From Rhodothermia bacterium (GTDB taxonomy: Bacteria > Bacteroidota > Rhodothermia > Balneolales > Balneolaceae), in assembly GCA_030427885.1 (NCBI GenBank), contig JAUICM010000005.1, forward strand, positions 248,001-312,000: DNA of 64,000 nucleotides. Reading direction: 5' to 3'. Below the pieces are notes generated by a model, which saw only the letters and a program-made list of their open reading frames with translations, was not told the origin of the DNA and searched no databases. Shown here in pieces: positions 23,849-32,139 of the stretch (positions within the stretch are counted from its first letter, which is position 1; each line of letters opens with the position of its first letter). The translations under genes and the position numbers were made by a program.

Positions 23849-24531
23849 TATTGCTTGGTATCACTTTCTATTTTACCGTCAACAAGGGTTACCACTCTTT
23901 TAGCGCGTTCAACAACCCGCTGGTCATGGGTCGAAAAAACAAAAGTTGTGCCTACAGATTCGTTCAGCTGGTGCATCATATCCAACAGATCAGAAGTTGA
24001 TTTAGAATCCAGATTTGCAGTAGGTTCATCGGCAAGTACATAATCCGGTTTTGAGGCCAGTGCCCGTGCAACGGCAACTCTCTGTTGCTGCCCACCCGAT
24101 AACTCCGAAGGGCGTTTATTTATTTTGTCCCCGAGGCCTACGGATTCGAGTAATTCCTTACCAGTTGCAATGCATTCATTATGTGGACGACCCTGCATTT
24201 GAAGGATGAAGATCACATTTTCCAGAGCAGTTAAAACCGGAATCAGGTTATAGGCCTGAAAAACAAATCCAATATGATGCAGGCGGAAATCGATGATCTG
24301 CTTTTCAGTAAGATCGTCCAGGTTTGAGCCATTGATCGTGATAGAGCCTTCTGTTGGTTTGTCCAATCCACCGATGATATTGAGTAGGGTAGTTTTACCG
24401 CAGCCTGAAGGTCCGACAATTGCTGTGAATTCTCCTGCTCCGATATCAAGATCGATGCCGTTAAGGGCGTGAACAGGAACCTGTTTCTCGTTATAGGTCT
24501 TGGTGATATTTTTAACTTCAATGATAGCCAT
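23848..24531 (-). CDS. ABC transporter ATPase (LolD/MacB type)
   Basis: 227 residues. Walker A is GPSGCGKTTLL (residues about 39-49), the signature LSGGQQQRVAVARAL, and Walker B YVLADEPTANLDSK. The length and sequence are those of the LolD/FtsE/MacB group that pairs with FtsX-type permeases without pumping substrate through the membrane. It acts in the cytoplasm with the two permeases encoded just upstream and is followed by the barrel gene. Confidence 0.95.
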   Translation of the reverse strand: MAIIEVKNITKTYNEKQVPVHALNGIDLDIGAGEFTAIVGPSGCGKTTLLNIIGGLDKPTEGSITINGSNLDDLTEKQIIDFRLHHIGFVFQAYNLIPVLTALENVIFILQMQGRPHNECIATGKELLESVGLGDKINKRPSELSGGQQQRVAVARALASKPDYVLADEPTANLDSKSTSDLLDMMHQLNESVGTTFVFSTHDQRVVERAKRVVTLVDGKIESDTKQ

Positions 24532-24542
24532 AAAACATTGGA

Positions 24543-25766
24543 TTAGATTTTTCGGATCGCTTCAACGGGATTGAGTTTGAGTGCTTTGAATGAAGGGTAA
24601 AGCGAAGCAATTAGTGTAGTCAGAATGATCAGGAAACCGATATTCAGATAATAGTCAGGCTGAAGTTCCGGGTAGATCACGGTGCCAAGTCCGTACATTT
24701 CGAATCCCTGGGAAAAGGCACTTACATCCACACCGGTTTCCGAGAGTACTGAAATTCCCACCCAGGCTAAGAAGATGCCAACAGGAGCCCCAAAGATGGC
24801 AAGGAAGAAGGTTTCGAACAGTATCATCGTAAAAATTCGAACCTTATTAACTCCTACAGACATAAGCATACCCAGTTCCTGCTGTCGTTCCAGCACTGCC
24901 ATTAACATTGTATTAATGATGCCGAAGGTGAGTGCAATCAGAATGATCACCATCACGATATAGAGCGTAGTTCCAACCGTGGCATCGGTATAGCGCAAAG
25001 AAGGAGAGAGGTCTCCCCAGCTTTCTACTATCAGATCAGGTGAGTCAGACAATGTTTCTTTGTATTGATCTGCCATTTTAAAATTATCTACCAGTATTGC
25101 GATCTCATGAACTGCTCCAGGTTTACCGATCAGTCGGTTCAGGTCCTCAGCTTTTATAAATACATTCGCTTCATCAAACTGGGAGTTCGGAGATTTAAAG
25201 ATCCCGGAAACCCGGAATGCACCGGCTGAGATATTTCCGTTCACATCCTGAAAATTCAACACCATCTTAGACCGGATCTTCAATCCAAGACGTTCGGCAA
25301 GCTTTTGTCCTATTAAAACCAGGTTTCGGCGGTCACCTTCAAGATAATCTCCATCAATTACATGTGTGTGGATCAGGGAAACATTTTTTTCAATTTCCGG
25401 ATCGATACCTGTTATGGTTACACCAAAAGAGCTGGAGCTACTTGCTGCCAAACCAGTGATCACGGTACGGGCACTTAAGGCGGTTACAAAATCTTTTTGT
25501 TTCAATTCCTGCATCAATGAATCAGCGTCTGGGATATACGCCTCAGGAACTTCTTCCTGTTCAAATGCTTTGGTATGGATTTGCAAGTGAGAAGTGAAAT
25601 TCTGCAGTTGGATCTTCACATACCCCATACTTAAACCATACATGAATGCCGTCATGAAGACACCGGCACAGGTTCCGAGGAGAACCGAGATGATGACAAC
25701 ACCACTGCGAACTTTATTTCGCCAGATGTTTTTCCAACTTAGTTTTATGATGGGCCACACATTCAT
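24543..25766 (-). CDS. FtsX/LolE-type ABC permease (second)
   Basis: 407 residues. An N-terminal helix (SGVVIISVLLGTCAGVFMTAF) is followed by a large periplasmic MacB-like domain (residues about 45-275). Three C-terminal helices (about 280-300, 325-350, 372-392) come next, with the conserved LNPVEAIRKI end. It forms a pair with the preceding permease, from which it is separated by 1 bp. By homology these proteins move lipids or lipoproteins out of the inner membrane using mechanical force from the ATPase. Confidence 0.9.
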   Translation of the reverse strand: MNVWPIIKLSWKNIWRNKVRSGVVIISVLLGTCAGVFMTAFMYGLSMGYVKIQLQNFTSHLQIHTKAFEQEEVPEAYIPDADSLMQELKQKDFVTALSARTVITGLAASSSSSFGVTITGIDPEIEKNVSLIHTHVIDGDYLEGDRRNLVLIGQKLAERLGLKIRSKMVLNFQDVNGNISAGAFRVSGIFKSPNSQFDEANVFIKAEDLNRLIGKPGAVHEIAILVDNFKMADQYKETLSDSPDLIVESWGDLSPSLRYTDATVGTTLYIVMVIILIALTFGIINTMLMAVLERQQELGMLMSVGVNKVRIFTMILFETFFLAIFGAPVGIFLAWVGISVLSETGVDVSAFSQGFEMYGLGTVIYPELQPDYYLNIGFLIILTTLIASLYPSFKALKLNPVEAIRKI

Positions 25767-25767
25767 T

Positions 25768-26988
25768 TTAATGTCTCATCGCCTCCACGGGGTTTAATTT
25801 TTTGGAGTGTATAACAGGGTAGATACTTATCAGCAATGAGATGATGAGTATGATCCCAGCCTGGATCAAAAGTAGTTCGGGATCTGTTGAAAACCGGATG
25901 AAAGGTTCCATTCCATATTCTTCAATGGCTGCGGCAGCCTCACCAGTAAAATGCATCGGGTTGATATTGAAATAGAAAATGAAAGGCAGGCTCGCCACTA
26001 TTCCTATGATGGTACCCAAAACTGTTATGGTGGTCATCTCAAGGATCAGCATAAAAGCCATCCTCGAACGAGAAGTTCCAATTGCGAGCATGACTCCGAA
26101 TTCATATTTGCGTTCAGCCGTCATCATCAGAACCGTTCCAAGAATTCCAAAACCAACGATCATGTAGAGTACAAGTAAGATAATATAACCGCTTCCCCGA
26201 TCAGCCTGAATAGCCTGCACTAGTTCAGGCATCAGTTCCTGCCAGCCATACACCTTATATTGTTCATCAAGATCTGTTGAGATCTCGTTTACAATTTGAC
26301 CAATATCCTTTGGACTCCGGGCCAAAATGGCAATATCAGTAAGCCTGCCATATGCACCATAAAAACTCTGGGCAGTTTCGATAGGGAGGTAAGTGATTGA
26401 ATTATTGAGATCCTGGATCCCGAATTTTACAATGCCTTTTATTGGGATAAGATCTGCTGCACTTACTCCATGATATCCGCTGCTTATAAGCACCAGTGAA
26501 TCCCCGACTGAAAGATCTAAGTAATCAGCGAGACCCTGCCCGATAAGTACAGCGTGTTCATTATTACTGGTGAAATATTCACCGTCTATGATCTTTCGAT
26601 CCGGTTTACTCAAAAACTTTTCAGCGTTAATATCGGTTCCGATTACCATACCGGCCTTGGTTTTTTTGGGGCCACCAGCCAGCGCAAACGACTCTATCCT
26701 AGGAACAACAGCTTCTATTTCGTCATTTTCATTGAGTTTTCTGAGTAAGGTCGAGTCCACTGCAAGACTGTGATCCAGAATGGGTTCATCATGATAGCCC
26801 GGAGCCTGAATCTGAATATGTCCCATAAAAGATCCCACACTGTTATCAATCATTTGATCGTATTGACCCTGCTGCATGGAGCTCATAACTCCAGATAACA
26901 ATACCGCCATTACCACCGATGACATCGTGATCAGTGTTCGGCGCTTATTCCTCCAGATATTTCTCCAGGCTAATTTTAGATAAAGCAT
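25768..26988 (-). CDS. FtsX/LolC-type ABC permease (first)
   Basis: 406 residues with the same layout as the following permease: N-terminal helix after WRNIWRNKRRTL, periplasmic domain, three C-terminal helices, LNPVEAMRH end. The four-helix-bundle gene on the opposite strand has been placed directly upstream, only about 15 bp from this start. Transcription from the LolA-like gene must therefore cross it, or a separate promoter is used. Confidence 0.9.
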   Translation of the reverse strand: MLYLKLAWRNIWRNKRRTLITMSSVVMAVLLSGVMSSMQQGQYDQMIDNSVGSFMGHIQIQAPGYHDEPILDHSLAVDSTLLRKLNENDEIEAVVPRIESFALAGGPKKTKAGMVIGTDINAEKFLSKPDRKIIDGEYFTSNNEHAVLIGQGLADYLDLSVGDSLVLISSGYHGVSAADLIPIKGIVKFGIQDLNNSITYLPIETAQSFYGAYGRLTDIAILARSPKDIGQIVNEISTDLDEQYKVYGWQELMPELVQAIQADRGSGYIILLVLYMIVGFGILGTVLMMTAERKYEFGVMLAIGTSRSRMAFMLILEMTTITVLGTIIGIVASLPFIFYFNINPMHFTGEAAAAIEEYGMEPFIRFSTDPELLLIQAGIILIISLLISIYPVIHSKKLNPVEAMRH

Positions 26989-27004
26989 GATTGGGGACAG
27001 TTTT

Positions 27005-27447
27005 CAGTGAACGGTAAACAATGATTAATCTCATTTTTGTAAGGTTTCCGAATTAGATCGGTCTTACTTGAAAATTTATAGGGCAAAAAGATGAAGAATA
27101 ATTTATATGACAAAGCATACTTATTTGCAGTCAGAGTAGTAAAAGTGTACCAGTTCCTGAGTAATGACAAGAAGGAATTTATTCTTTCTAAGCAATTACT
27201 AAGAAGTGGAACAAGTGTTGGAGCAAAGATTTCAATTGCATATAAGGAGTCCCTTGAAACAAAATATTGGTTGAATCTTCTCAAGGACACTGCGTTTATC
27301 AGTGAAAAAGCATTTGAGAGTTTATTCAAAGACGCTGATGAAATAGCTAAAATTCTTTTCTCCATTCTCAAAACAACCCGAATAAATCCTAACAAGCTAA
27401 AATAGTTCACTTTAAACTGATTAATGATCACTGATAACTGTTCACTG
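27005..27447 (+). mobile_element. Four-helix-bundle gene with imperfect terminal inverted repeats
   Basis: The plus-strand gene 27091-27405 is flanked by an imperfect inverted pair. The left end starts CAGTGAACGGTAAACAATGA (27005-27030). The complement of the right end starts CAGTGAACAGTTATCAGTGA (27419-27447). Both arms finish with ATTAATC. The element splits an operon read in the other direction. No transposase is encoded. Confidence 0.55.
27091..27405 (+). CDS. Four-helix bundle protein (23S rRNA intervening-sequence type)
   Basis: 104 residues. DKAYLFAVRVVKVYQFLSN, LLRSGTSVGAKISIAYKES and KYWLNLLKDTAFISEKAFE are the characteristic helices of the S23/IVS-type four-helix-bundle family. Relatives occur inside 23S rRNA intervening sequences in spirochaetes and as stand-alone genes in Bacteroidota; the function is unknown. 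It is oriented against the surrounding export operon and lies within a likely inserted unit. Confidence 0.88.
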   Translation: MKNNLYDKAYLFAVRVVKVYQFLSNDKKEFILSKQLLRSGTSVGAKISIAYKESLETKYWLNLLKDTAFISEKAFESLFKDADEIAKILFSILKTTRINPNKLK

Positions 27448-27463
27448 TGTACTATAAACTGAT

Positions 27464-28213
27464 TCATTTCAACCTTCTCATGTTTTGAACGCTGAAAAAA
27501 CTCTCAGGAATACCCTGATCGAATTTCAATGATTTGTATTCCAATACCGTTTTGTTTCCGGGTTCGTCTAAAGGGATCATTTCCATTCTGGACGGCAACA
27601 ATCTGCCGCCAAGTTCTTTTACATCCATGCCCTGCATGATATTAACCGGATAGCCATCCTCATCATAAAAAACTGTTTTAAACTGAATGAATTCTGTTTT
27701 GGCAACCCATATCACCACTTTACCCCAAACAACGGCCGCTTCGGGTTTCGGAGTAAGTACAATTTTGTAGCAATCATATCCGGCAATGGTTGAATCGCCA
27801 TCAAATTCATGCTTATAATCATAAACGATGGATGATTCACGAACCAGATCATCATTGGTAAAATCGGAACCCATCCATGATTGCATCATCATAGAGGGAG
27901 GGAGCTTTACTGTTCGTCCGATATTGGGAACCCAGTTCCAGATTTCATTTTTTCTTTTCAGGGTGGCAGTACCTTCATCCCGTGCGGGAGCGGTAACCAA
28001 AACCATAGAGTAATCAATACCACGGCTCCAGGCTTTCATGCTTATCGAACGTTCCCAGGTAGGCCGGATAATGGTCATGGTCATTTCTGCAATTGATGAT
28101 TCGCCCCGTGCTTTTTCATCCATTTTCCTGATAATATCCGTAGCTGTCTGAGCCTGGATGTCATTTAAGAGAACGAGTGAGATCAGTGCGAGTAAAAGAT
28201 TAATGCGATACAT
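27464..28213 (-). CDS. LolA-like outer-membrane lipoprotein-sorting protein
   Basis: 249 residues with a signal peptide (INLLLALISLVLLNDIQAQ). The sequence TATDIIRKMDEKARGESSIA, then MSIAEMT-like strands and a long antiparallel sheet (WSRGIDYSMVLVTAPARDEG, FKTVFYDEDGYPVNIMQGMD), match the LolA-like family commonly annotated as outer membrane lipoprotein-sorting protein. It probably carries a lipid or lipid-modified substrate across the periplasm for the ABC system. The start overlaps the TetR gene end by 14 bp. Confidence 0.85.
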   Translation of the reverse strand: MYRINLLLALISLVLLNDIQAQTATDIIRKMDEKARGESSIAEMTMTIIRPTWERSISMKAWSRGIDYSMVLVTAPARDEGTATLKRKNEIWNWVPNIGRTVKLPPSMMMQSWMGSDFTNDDLVRESSIVYDYKHEFDGDSTIAGYDCYKIVLTPKPEAAVVWGKVVIWVAKTEFIQFKTVFYDEDGYPVNIMQGMDVKELGGRLLPSRMEMIPLDEPGNKTVLEYKSLKFDQGIPESFFSVQNMRRLK

Positions 28214-28778
28214 ATTGCTTCAGTATTTTTTGTTTCAATTCCTCCAGTGGGTAATCATCACCCAAAGAAACTCTTCCTAACAGAAAACCATCCATTAATG
28301 CACCCAGTTCATAGGCCTGTAACATTGGTTGTTCGTACCCAAGTTCTTCCATTACTGCAGAGAACATTTTCATTTGCTCCCTTTGGATCAGATCCAGTTT
28401 AGGTTTGAGTGTTTCAAATGCATCCTTTTGCATTGCCAGACTCAGCATGAGTTTCCCAACCCCACTCTGATGTTCAAAAAAAGCAAAGGTCTGCTCAATA
28501 ACCTGTTCTATTTTTTGAGCAGGGGTGAAATCTTCAGGGAACCGGGTCATTTGGTCTCCCATGTCTACAAGTTGATCAAAGATAGCTTCAAGGATGTCCT
28601 GCTTACTGGAGAAGTAGTGATAAATGAGTCCCTTGGAGACCTTCGCATTTCTGGCAACCGCAGCAATACTTGTTTTAGAATATCCCTCATTGGCAAACAG
28701 TTCGAATGAAGCATCAATGATCTGCTTTCTGGTTTGCTCCCGGATCTCCTGGTTTTGCTCTTTTGTTCTTGGGCTCAT
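28200..28778 (-). CDS. TetR/AcrR family regulator of the export operon
   Basis: 192 residues. The N-terminal helix-turn-helix (residues about 12-58) includes IIDASFELFANEGYSKTSIA and SKGLIYHYFSSKQDIL, the family hallmark. The C-terminal ligand domain is helical and variable. As the first gene of the operon it probably represses itself and the LolA-like, permease, ATPase and barrel genes. A 20-bp near-palindrome at 28785-28804 directly before its start is the likely operator. Confidence 0.92.
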   Translation of the reverse strand: MSPRTKEQNQEIREQTRKQIIDASFELFANEGYSKTSIAAVARNAKVSKGLIYHYFSSKQDILEAIFDQLVDMGDQMTRFPEDFTPAQKIEQVIEQTFAFFEHQSGVGKLMLSLAMQKDAFETLKPKLDLIQREQMKMFSAVMEELGYEQPMLQAYELGALMDGFLLGRVSLGDDYPLEELKQKILKQYVSH

Positions 28779-28784
28779 TTTATA

Positions 28785-28804
28785 TTGACTAACCGTTCAG
28801 TCAA
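28785..28804. promoter_or_regulatory. Probable TetR operator
   Basis: TTGACTAACCGTTCAGTCAA: the arms TTGACT and AGTCAA are perfect complements and the centre AACCGTTC is nearly so. It lies 7 bp before the TetR start, where binding would block the operon promoter. Confidence 0.65.
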
Positions 28805-28864
28805 AAAGTAAATGTAATTTTCCCCATATACAACATTTATTATCAAATTAATCAAAGTATGGAC

Positions 28865-29455
28865 TTAGTACACTGAATCCAGGAAGTTCTTAAGAACTTT
28901 AGCCCCGGCTTCCCCGGATTTTTCGGGATGGAACTGAACTCCCAGGTAATTATCTCTGGCTGTTACCGCGATGAAATCAGTTATATAATTACAGTTTGCG
29001 AGTGCGTATTCACTGGAAGGAGCATAGTAGCTATGAACGAAGTAGAAGTGTTCATCTTCATCGATTCCATCAAATAGAAAGTGATCTGTTCGATCGGAGA
29101 GTGTGTTCCAGCCCATATGAGGTACTTTTTCGACAGAAGAATCAAATTTTTGAAGCGCACCGGGTATTACCCCGAGCCCTTGCGTATTTCCTTCGGTAGA
29201 TGATTCAAACAAAAGCTGCATTCCCACACATATACCAAGCACGGGCTTATTTGTATTGATGAGCCATTCATCGATGCCATTTTCTTTGAGTGATTCCATT
29301 GCAGACCCTGCATGGCCTACTCCCGGAAAAATGATACCATCAGCTTTATCCAGTTGTTCTGGAGTTTCGGCGAGAAAGTATTCTGCTCCCAGTCGGTCAA
29401 GGGCATTGGAAACAGAAGCGATATTGCCTGCCCGGTATTTAATGAGTGCGATCAT
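28865..29455 (-). CDS. hisH: HisH, imidazole glycerol phosphate synthase glutaminase subunit
   Basis: 196 residues from the ATG giving MIALIKYRAGNIASVSNAL; an upstream in-frame ATG would add 19 non-conserved residues. Class I amidotransferase residues are visible: nucleophile Cys in GICVGMQLLF, and His-Glu in VQFHPEKSGEAG. It makes ammonia for HisF, which is not in this window. It lies downstream of hisB with a 223-bp repeat-bearing gap. Confidence 0.94.
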   Translation of the reverse strand: MIALIKYRAGNIASVSNALDRLGAEYFLAETPEQLDKADGIIFPGVGHAGSAMESLKENGIDEWLINTNKPVLGICVGMQLLFESSTEGNTQGLGVIPGALQKFDSSVEKVPHMGWNTLSDRTDHFLFDGIDEDEHFYFVHSYYAPSSEYALANCNYITDFIAVTARDNYLGVQFHPEKSGEAGAKVLKNFLDSVY

Positions 29456-29475
29456 GCGGTTGTCCAAATTAATTT

Positions 29476-29560
29476 TGTCATTTCGAATGAACATGAGACA
29501 TCTGAAGAACATCGGGAAGACTCAAAACTCATTAGATTTCTGCCTATGGTCGAAATGACA
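29476..29560. repeat. REP/MITE-like inverted repeat between hisB and hisH
   Basis: Perfect 11-bp arms TGTCATTTCGA and TCGAAATGACA enclose 63 bp. The form (GTCATTTCGA...TCGAAATGAC) resembles dispersed intergenic repeats in this lineage. A second hairpin, CTTCCCCTT/AAGGGGAAG, follows at 29637-29657. Confidence 0.65.
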
Positions 29561-29636
29561 GGGTCTGAACCCTGGAGATCAGTTGGAGTATGTGAAAACC
29601 ATTCCTTTATCCTATTTGAAAAGTGATCATAAAGTC

Positions 29637-29657
29637 CTTCCCCTTGAGAAGGGGAAG
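29637..29657. repeat. Short perfect hairpin CTTCCCCTT-GAG-AAGGGGAAG
   Basis: Nine-base-pair arms with a three-base loop, 22 bp downstream of the hisB stop. There is no T-run, so it is more likely a repeat or mRNA-processing/stability structure than a terminator. A related C/G-rich hairpin is at 57158-57181. Confidence 0.6.
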
Positions 29658-29678
29658 ACAGAAGGTGTTGAACAATAA

Positions 29679-30572
29679 TCATAAAGCCCCCTTTGAACTT
29701 GGGATCTGGTTTTTGATCCGGGGATTCTTCTCAACAGCCGTTTTGAGAACCCGGGCAAATCCTTTAAAGATGGCCTCAATTTTGTGATGATCATTTTCTC
29801 CTTTGAACTCGATCTGGAGTGTTGCCTTCAGATTCATGGCCAGACTGTAAAAGAAATGTTTAACCATTTCAGTAGGAAGATCACCCACATACTCACGATT
29901 GAATTCCCCTTCAAAAACAAGGTAGGGACGTCCGGATAGATCAAGTGCAACAGTTGCCTGTGCTTCATCCATTGGAAGGACGAAAGCGTATCGTTCTATT
30001 CCTTTTTTATCACCAAGTGCTTTGGTGATGGCTTCACCCAGGGCAATGGCCACGTCTTCTATCGTATGATGTTCATCTACTTTCAGATCACCGTCACAGC
30101 TCAGGTCCAGGTCAACAAAGCCATGCCTGGCGATCTGCTCCAGCATGTGATCAAAGAAATTCAATCCTGTATTGATGTTCGATTTTCCGGTTCCATCCAG
30201 ATTCAGGTTGATTGAGATATCCGTTTCGTTAGTAGTTCTCTGGATGCTGGCTTTTCGGTCGTTTCCACTCTCGTAGGACTCAAATAATTCAGTAAGATCA
30301 TAACCAGATGCAACAGGTTCATCAGCGATCCAAAGAAACAGTTTCCCTTCGCTTTTATCGTAATTGATCTGAGCCTGAGCTTTTTCAGCATCTTTGAATG
30401 AGATGAGCTCTTCATTATCTAAAATACGTTTTTGGGCTTTTTCAAAACCATCAGTTGCAGTTCCTATCTCGAACCCATCTTTAGTAAGTAGAGTAAGAAC
30501 ATGGATTGCACCTTTAGTGAGAAGTTTATCATTGGTGCCGGCCAGGATTTCTGATTCTATCCAGAGTTTCAT
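29679..30572 (-). CDS. hisB: HisB, imidazoleglycerol-phosphate dehydratase with degenerate N-terminal HAD-like domain
   Basis: About 297 residues from the ATG giving MKLWIESEILAG; an upstream ATG (30594-30596) adds eight. The C-terminal IGPD domain (residues about 105-290) is complete, with metal-binding EHHTIED and NDHHKIEAIF motifs. The N-terminal 100 residues align in outline with the histidinol-phosphatase half of bifunctional HisB (GAIHVLTLLTKDGFEIGTAT for the motif II region). However, the catalytic DxDGT is IESEIL, and the cysteine-rich zinc loop is missing. Dehydratase activity is expected; phosphatase activity is not. Confidence 0.92.
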   Translation of the reverse strand: MKLWIESEILAGTNDKLLTKGAIHVLTLLTKDGFEIGTATDGFEKAQKRILDNEELISFKDAEKAQAQINYDKSEGKLFLWIADEPVASGYDLTELFESYESGNDRKASIQRTTNETDISINLNLDGTGKSNINTGLNFFDHMLEQIARHGFVDLDLSCDGDLKVDEHHTIEDVAIALGEAITKALGDKKGIERYAFVLPMDEAQATVALDLSGRPYLVFEGEFNREYVGDLPTEMVKHFFYSLAMNLKATLQIEFKGENDHHKIEAIFKGFARVLKTAVEKNPRIKNQIPSSKGAL

Positions 30573-30677
30573 GAGTCTGTAATTTATGTTGTGCAAAGGT
30601 TTTAAATGTTATTCATTTGTGATGAATAGAAAACGGGTTGTCTGTATTCTTTTCTTAACCAATAAGATATACGCCTT

Positions 30678-31088
30678 ATGAATTCAAAAATAAACATTCT
30701 GAGCTGGATCTTACGCATTGTAGCGGCTGCCATCATGTTGCAAACCCTGTATTTCAAATTTACCGGAGCACCGGAAAGCATATACATATTCGAAAAGATA
30801 GGTTTAGAACCTTTTGGGCGATATGCTTCGGGTGTGGCAGAGTTAGTTGCCTCGATCCTGTTATTGATTCCCAGAACCACCTGGCTTGGAGCCTTCATCG
30901 GATTGGGTGTAATTGCTGGTGCGATCATGAGCCATTTAACCGTGTTAGGAATTGTGGTACAGGATGATGGAGGTTTGCTTTTTGCACTGGCAGTAGTGGT
31001 ATTTATCTGCTGCGGTGTATTGCTATTTCTGAATCGTAAAGACATTCCGGTTATTGGTCCAAAGTTAGTTAAGAACGATCTTTCTTAA
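30678..31088 (+). CDS. DoxX-like membrane protein
   Basis: 136 residues with four hydrophobic helices. SWILRIVAAAIMLQTLYFKF and YASGVAELVASILLLIPRTT followed by the AGAIMSHL helix match the DoxX/DoxD superfamily. Function unknown. It lies on the opposite strand between hisB and hisC, and its last 20 bp overlap the 3' end of hisC. It therefore interrupts the histidine operon without breaking a gene. Confidence 0.82.
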   Translation: MNSKINILSWILRIVAAAIMLQTLYFKFTGAPESIYIFEKIGLEPFGRYASGVAELVASILLLIPRTTWLGAFIGLGVIAGAIMSHLTVLGIVVQDDGGLLFALAVVVFICCGVLLFLNRKDIPVIGPKLVKNDLS

Positions 31089-32139
31089 GTACCGAATTCA
31101 GCGCTTCAAAAAACTGCTCGTTTTCCTGGGGGGTGCCTATGGTTAAACGTAGACAATCCTCACAATGTGGTTCGTTGCCCCGGTAGCGAACCACCACTCC
31201 TTTGGCAGCTACTTCTTCATATATCCTGAGCGCATTTTCAATTCTGAAAAGAAGGAAATTGGCATCGGTATGAAATACTTTTTGAACCTCCGGAATGGTT
31301 TCCAGTTTTTGGATCACCTTTTTGCGTTCTGACAGAATCTGATCCACTTTAGCTTTCATGGCATTAATAAAAGAAAGCCCGCGAATGGCAGCCTTTGATG
31401 TAAGTTTATTCACATTATAAGGTGCCTTAACCTTCATCATCAGGTCGATAACAGCCGGATCTGCCAGAGCAATACCCAGCCGTATGCCAGCCAGACCAAA
31501 CGATTTTGACATAGTCTGAAGAACAACCAGATTATTATAGTCTTTGAGCCTGGTTGCAAAACTTTGCTGTTCACTAAAGTCGATATATGCTTCGTCTACC
31601 ACCACTATTCCATCAAAAGCTTCAATGATCTTCAAAATATCATCAGTATTCAGGCTGTTTGCTGTGGGGTTATTGGGTGAACAAAGAAAGATAATTTTTG
31701 TATCAGGAGTGACTGCAGCCAGGGTTTCCTTAACCTGAAGTTGAAAATCAGGGGTGAGCAACACCTTATCCACAGCTACATCATTTATATTGGCAGATAC
31801 TTTATACATCCCGTAGGTAGGAGGGGTGATCAAAACACGATCCTTTCCGGGCACACAAAAAATTCTGTAAAGAAGATCTATAGCTTCATCACTTCCGACG
31901 CCAACAAATACATTTTCGGCCTGTATCTCACGGAACTCAGCGATCCTTGCACGCAGTTCTTCCTGATAAGGCATTGGGTAACGATTCAGTTCCAGGTCGT
32001 CTTCAAATGGTGCACCCAGAGCGTTCTCGTTGGCATCAAGCAGAATACCTGAGTCGAAATCGTCCCGGGCACTTCGGTATGGGCTGAGTTCGAGAATATT
32101 TTTCCGAACCAGTTTTAGCAGGTCTGTTTTTTTACTCAT
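31069..32139 (-). CDS. hisC: HisC, histidinol-phosphate aminotransferase
   Basis: 356 residues, fold-type I PLP enzyme. The lysine that binds PLP is in [28 protein letters not shown] gives the asparagine, VVDEAYIDF the aspartate, and the C-terminal [14 protein letters not shown] the substrate arginine. It converts imidazole-acetol phosphate to histidinol phosphate. The start overlaps the hisD stop by 4 bp, typical of a coupled operon. Confidence 0.95.
   Translation of the reverse strand: MSKKTDLLKLVRKNILELSPYRSARDDFDSGILLDANENALGAPFEDDLELNRYPMPYQEELRARIAEFREIQAENVFVGVGSDEAIDLLYRIFCVPGKDRVLITPPTYGMYKVSANINDVAVDKVLLTPDFQLQVKETLAAVTPDTKIIFLCSPNNPTANSLNTDDILKIIEAFDGIVVVDEAYIDFSEQQSFATRLKDYNNLVVLQTMSKSFGLAGIRLGIALADPAVIDLMMKVKAPYNVNKLTSKAAIRGLSFINAMKAKVDQILSERKKVIQKLETIPEVQKVFHTDANFLLFRIENALRIYEEVAAKGVVVRYRGNEPHCEDCLRLTIGTPQENEQFFEALNSVLKKDRS

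Noticed and set aside
26976-27467. Minus-strand gene of 163 residues between the LolA-like gene and the permease
   Set aside because: It is the antisense of the well-supported four-helix-bundle gene and its composition does not look like a protein.
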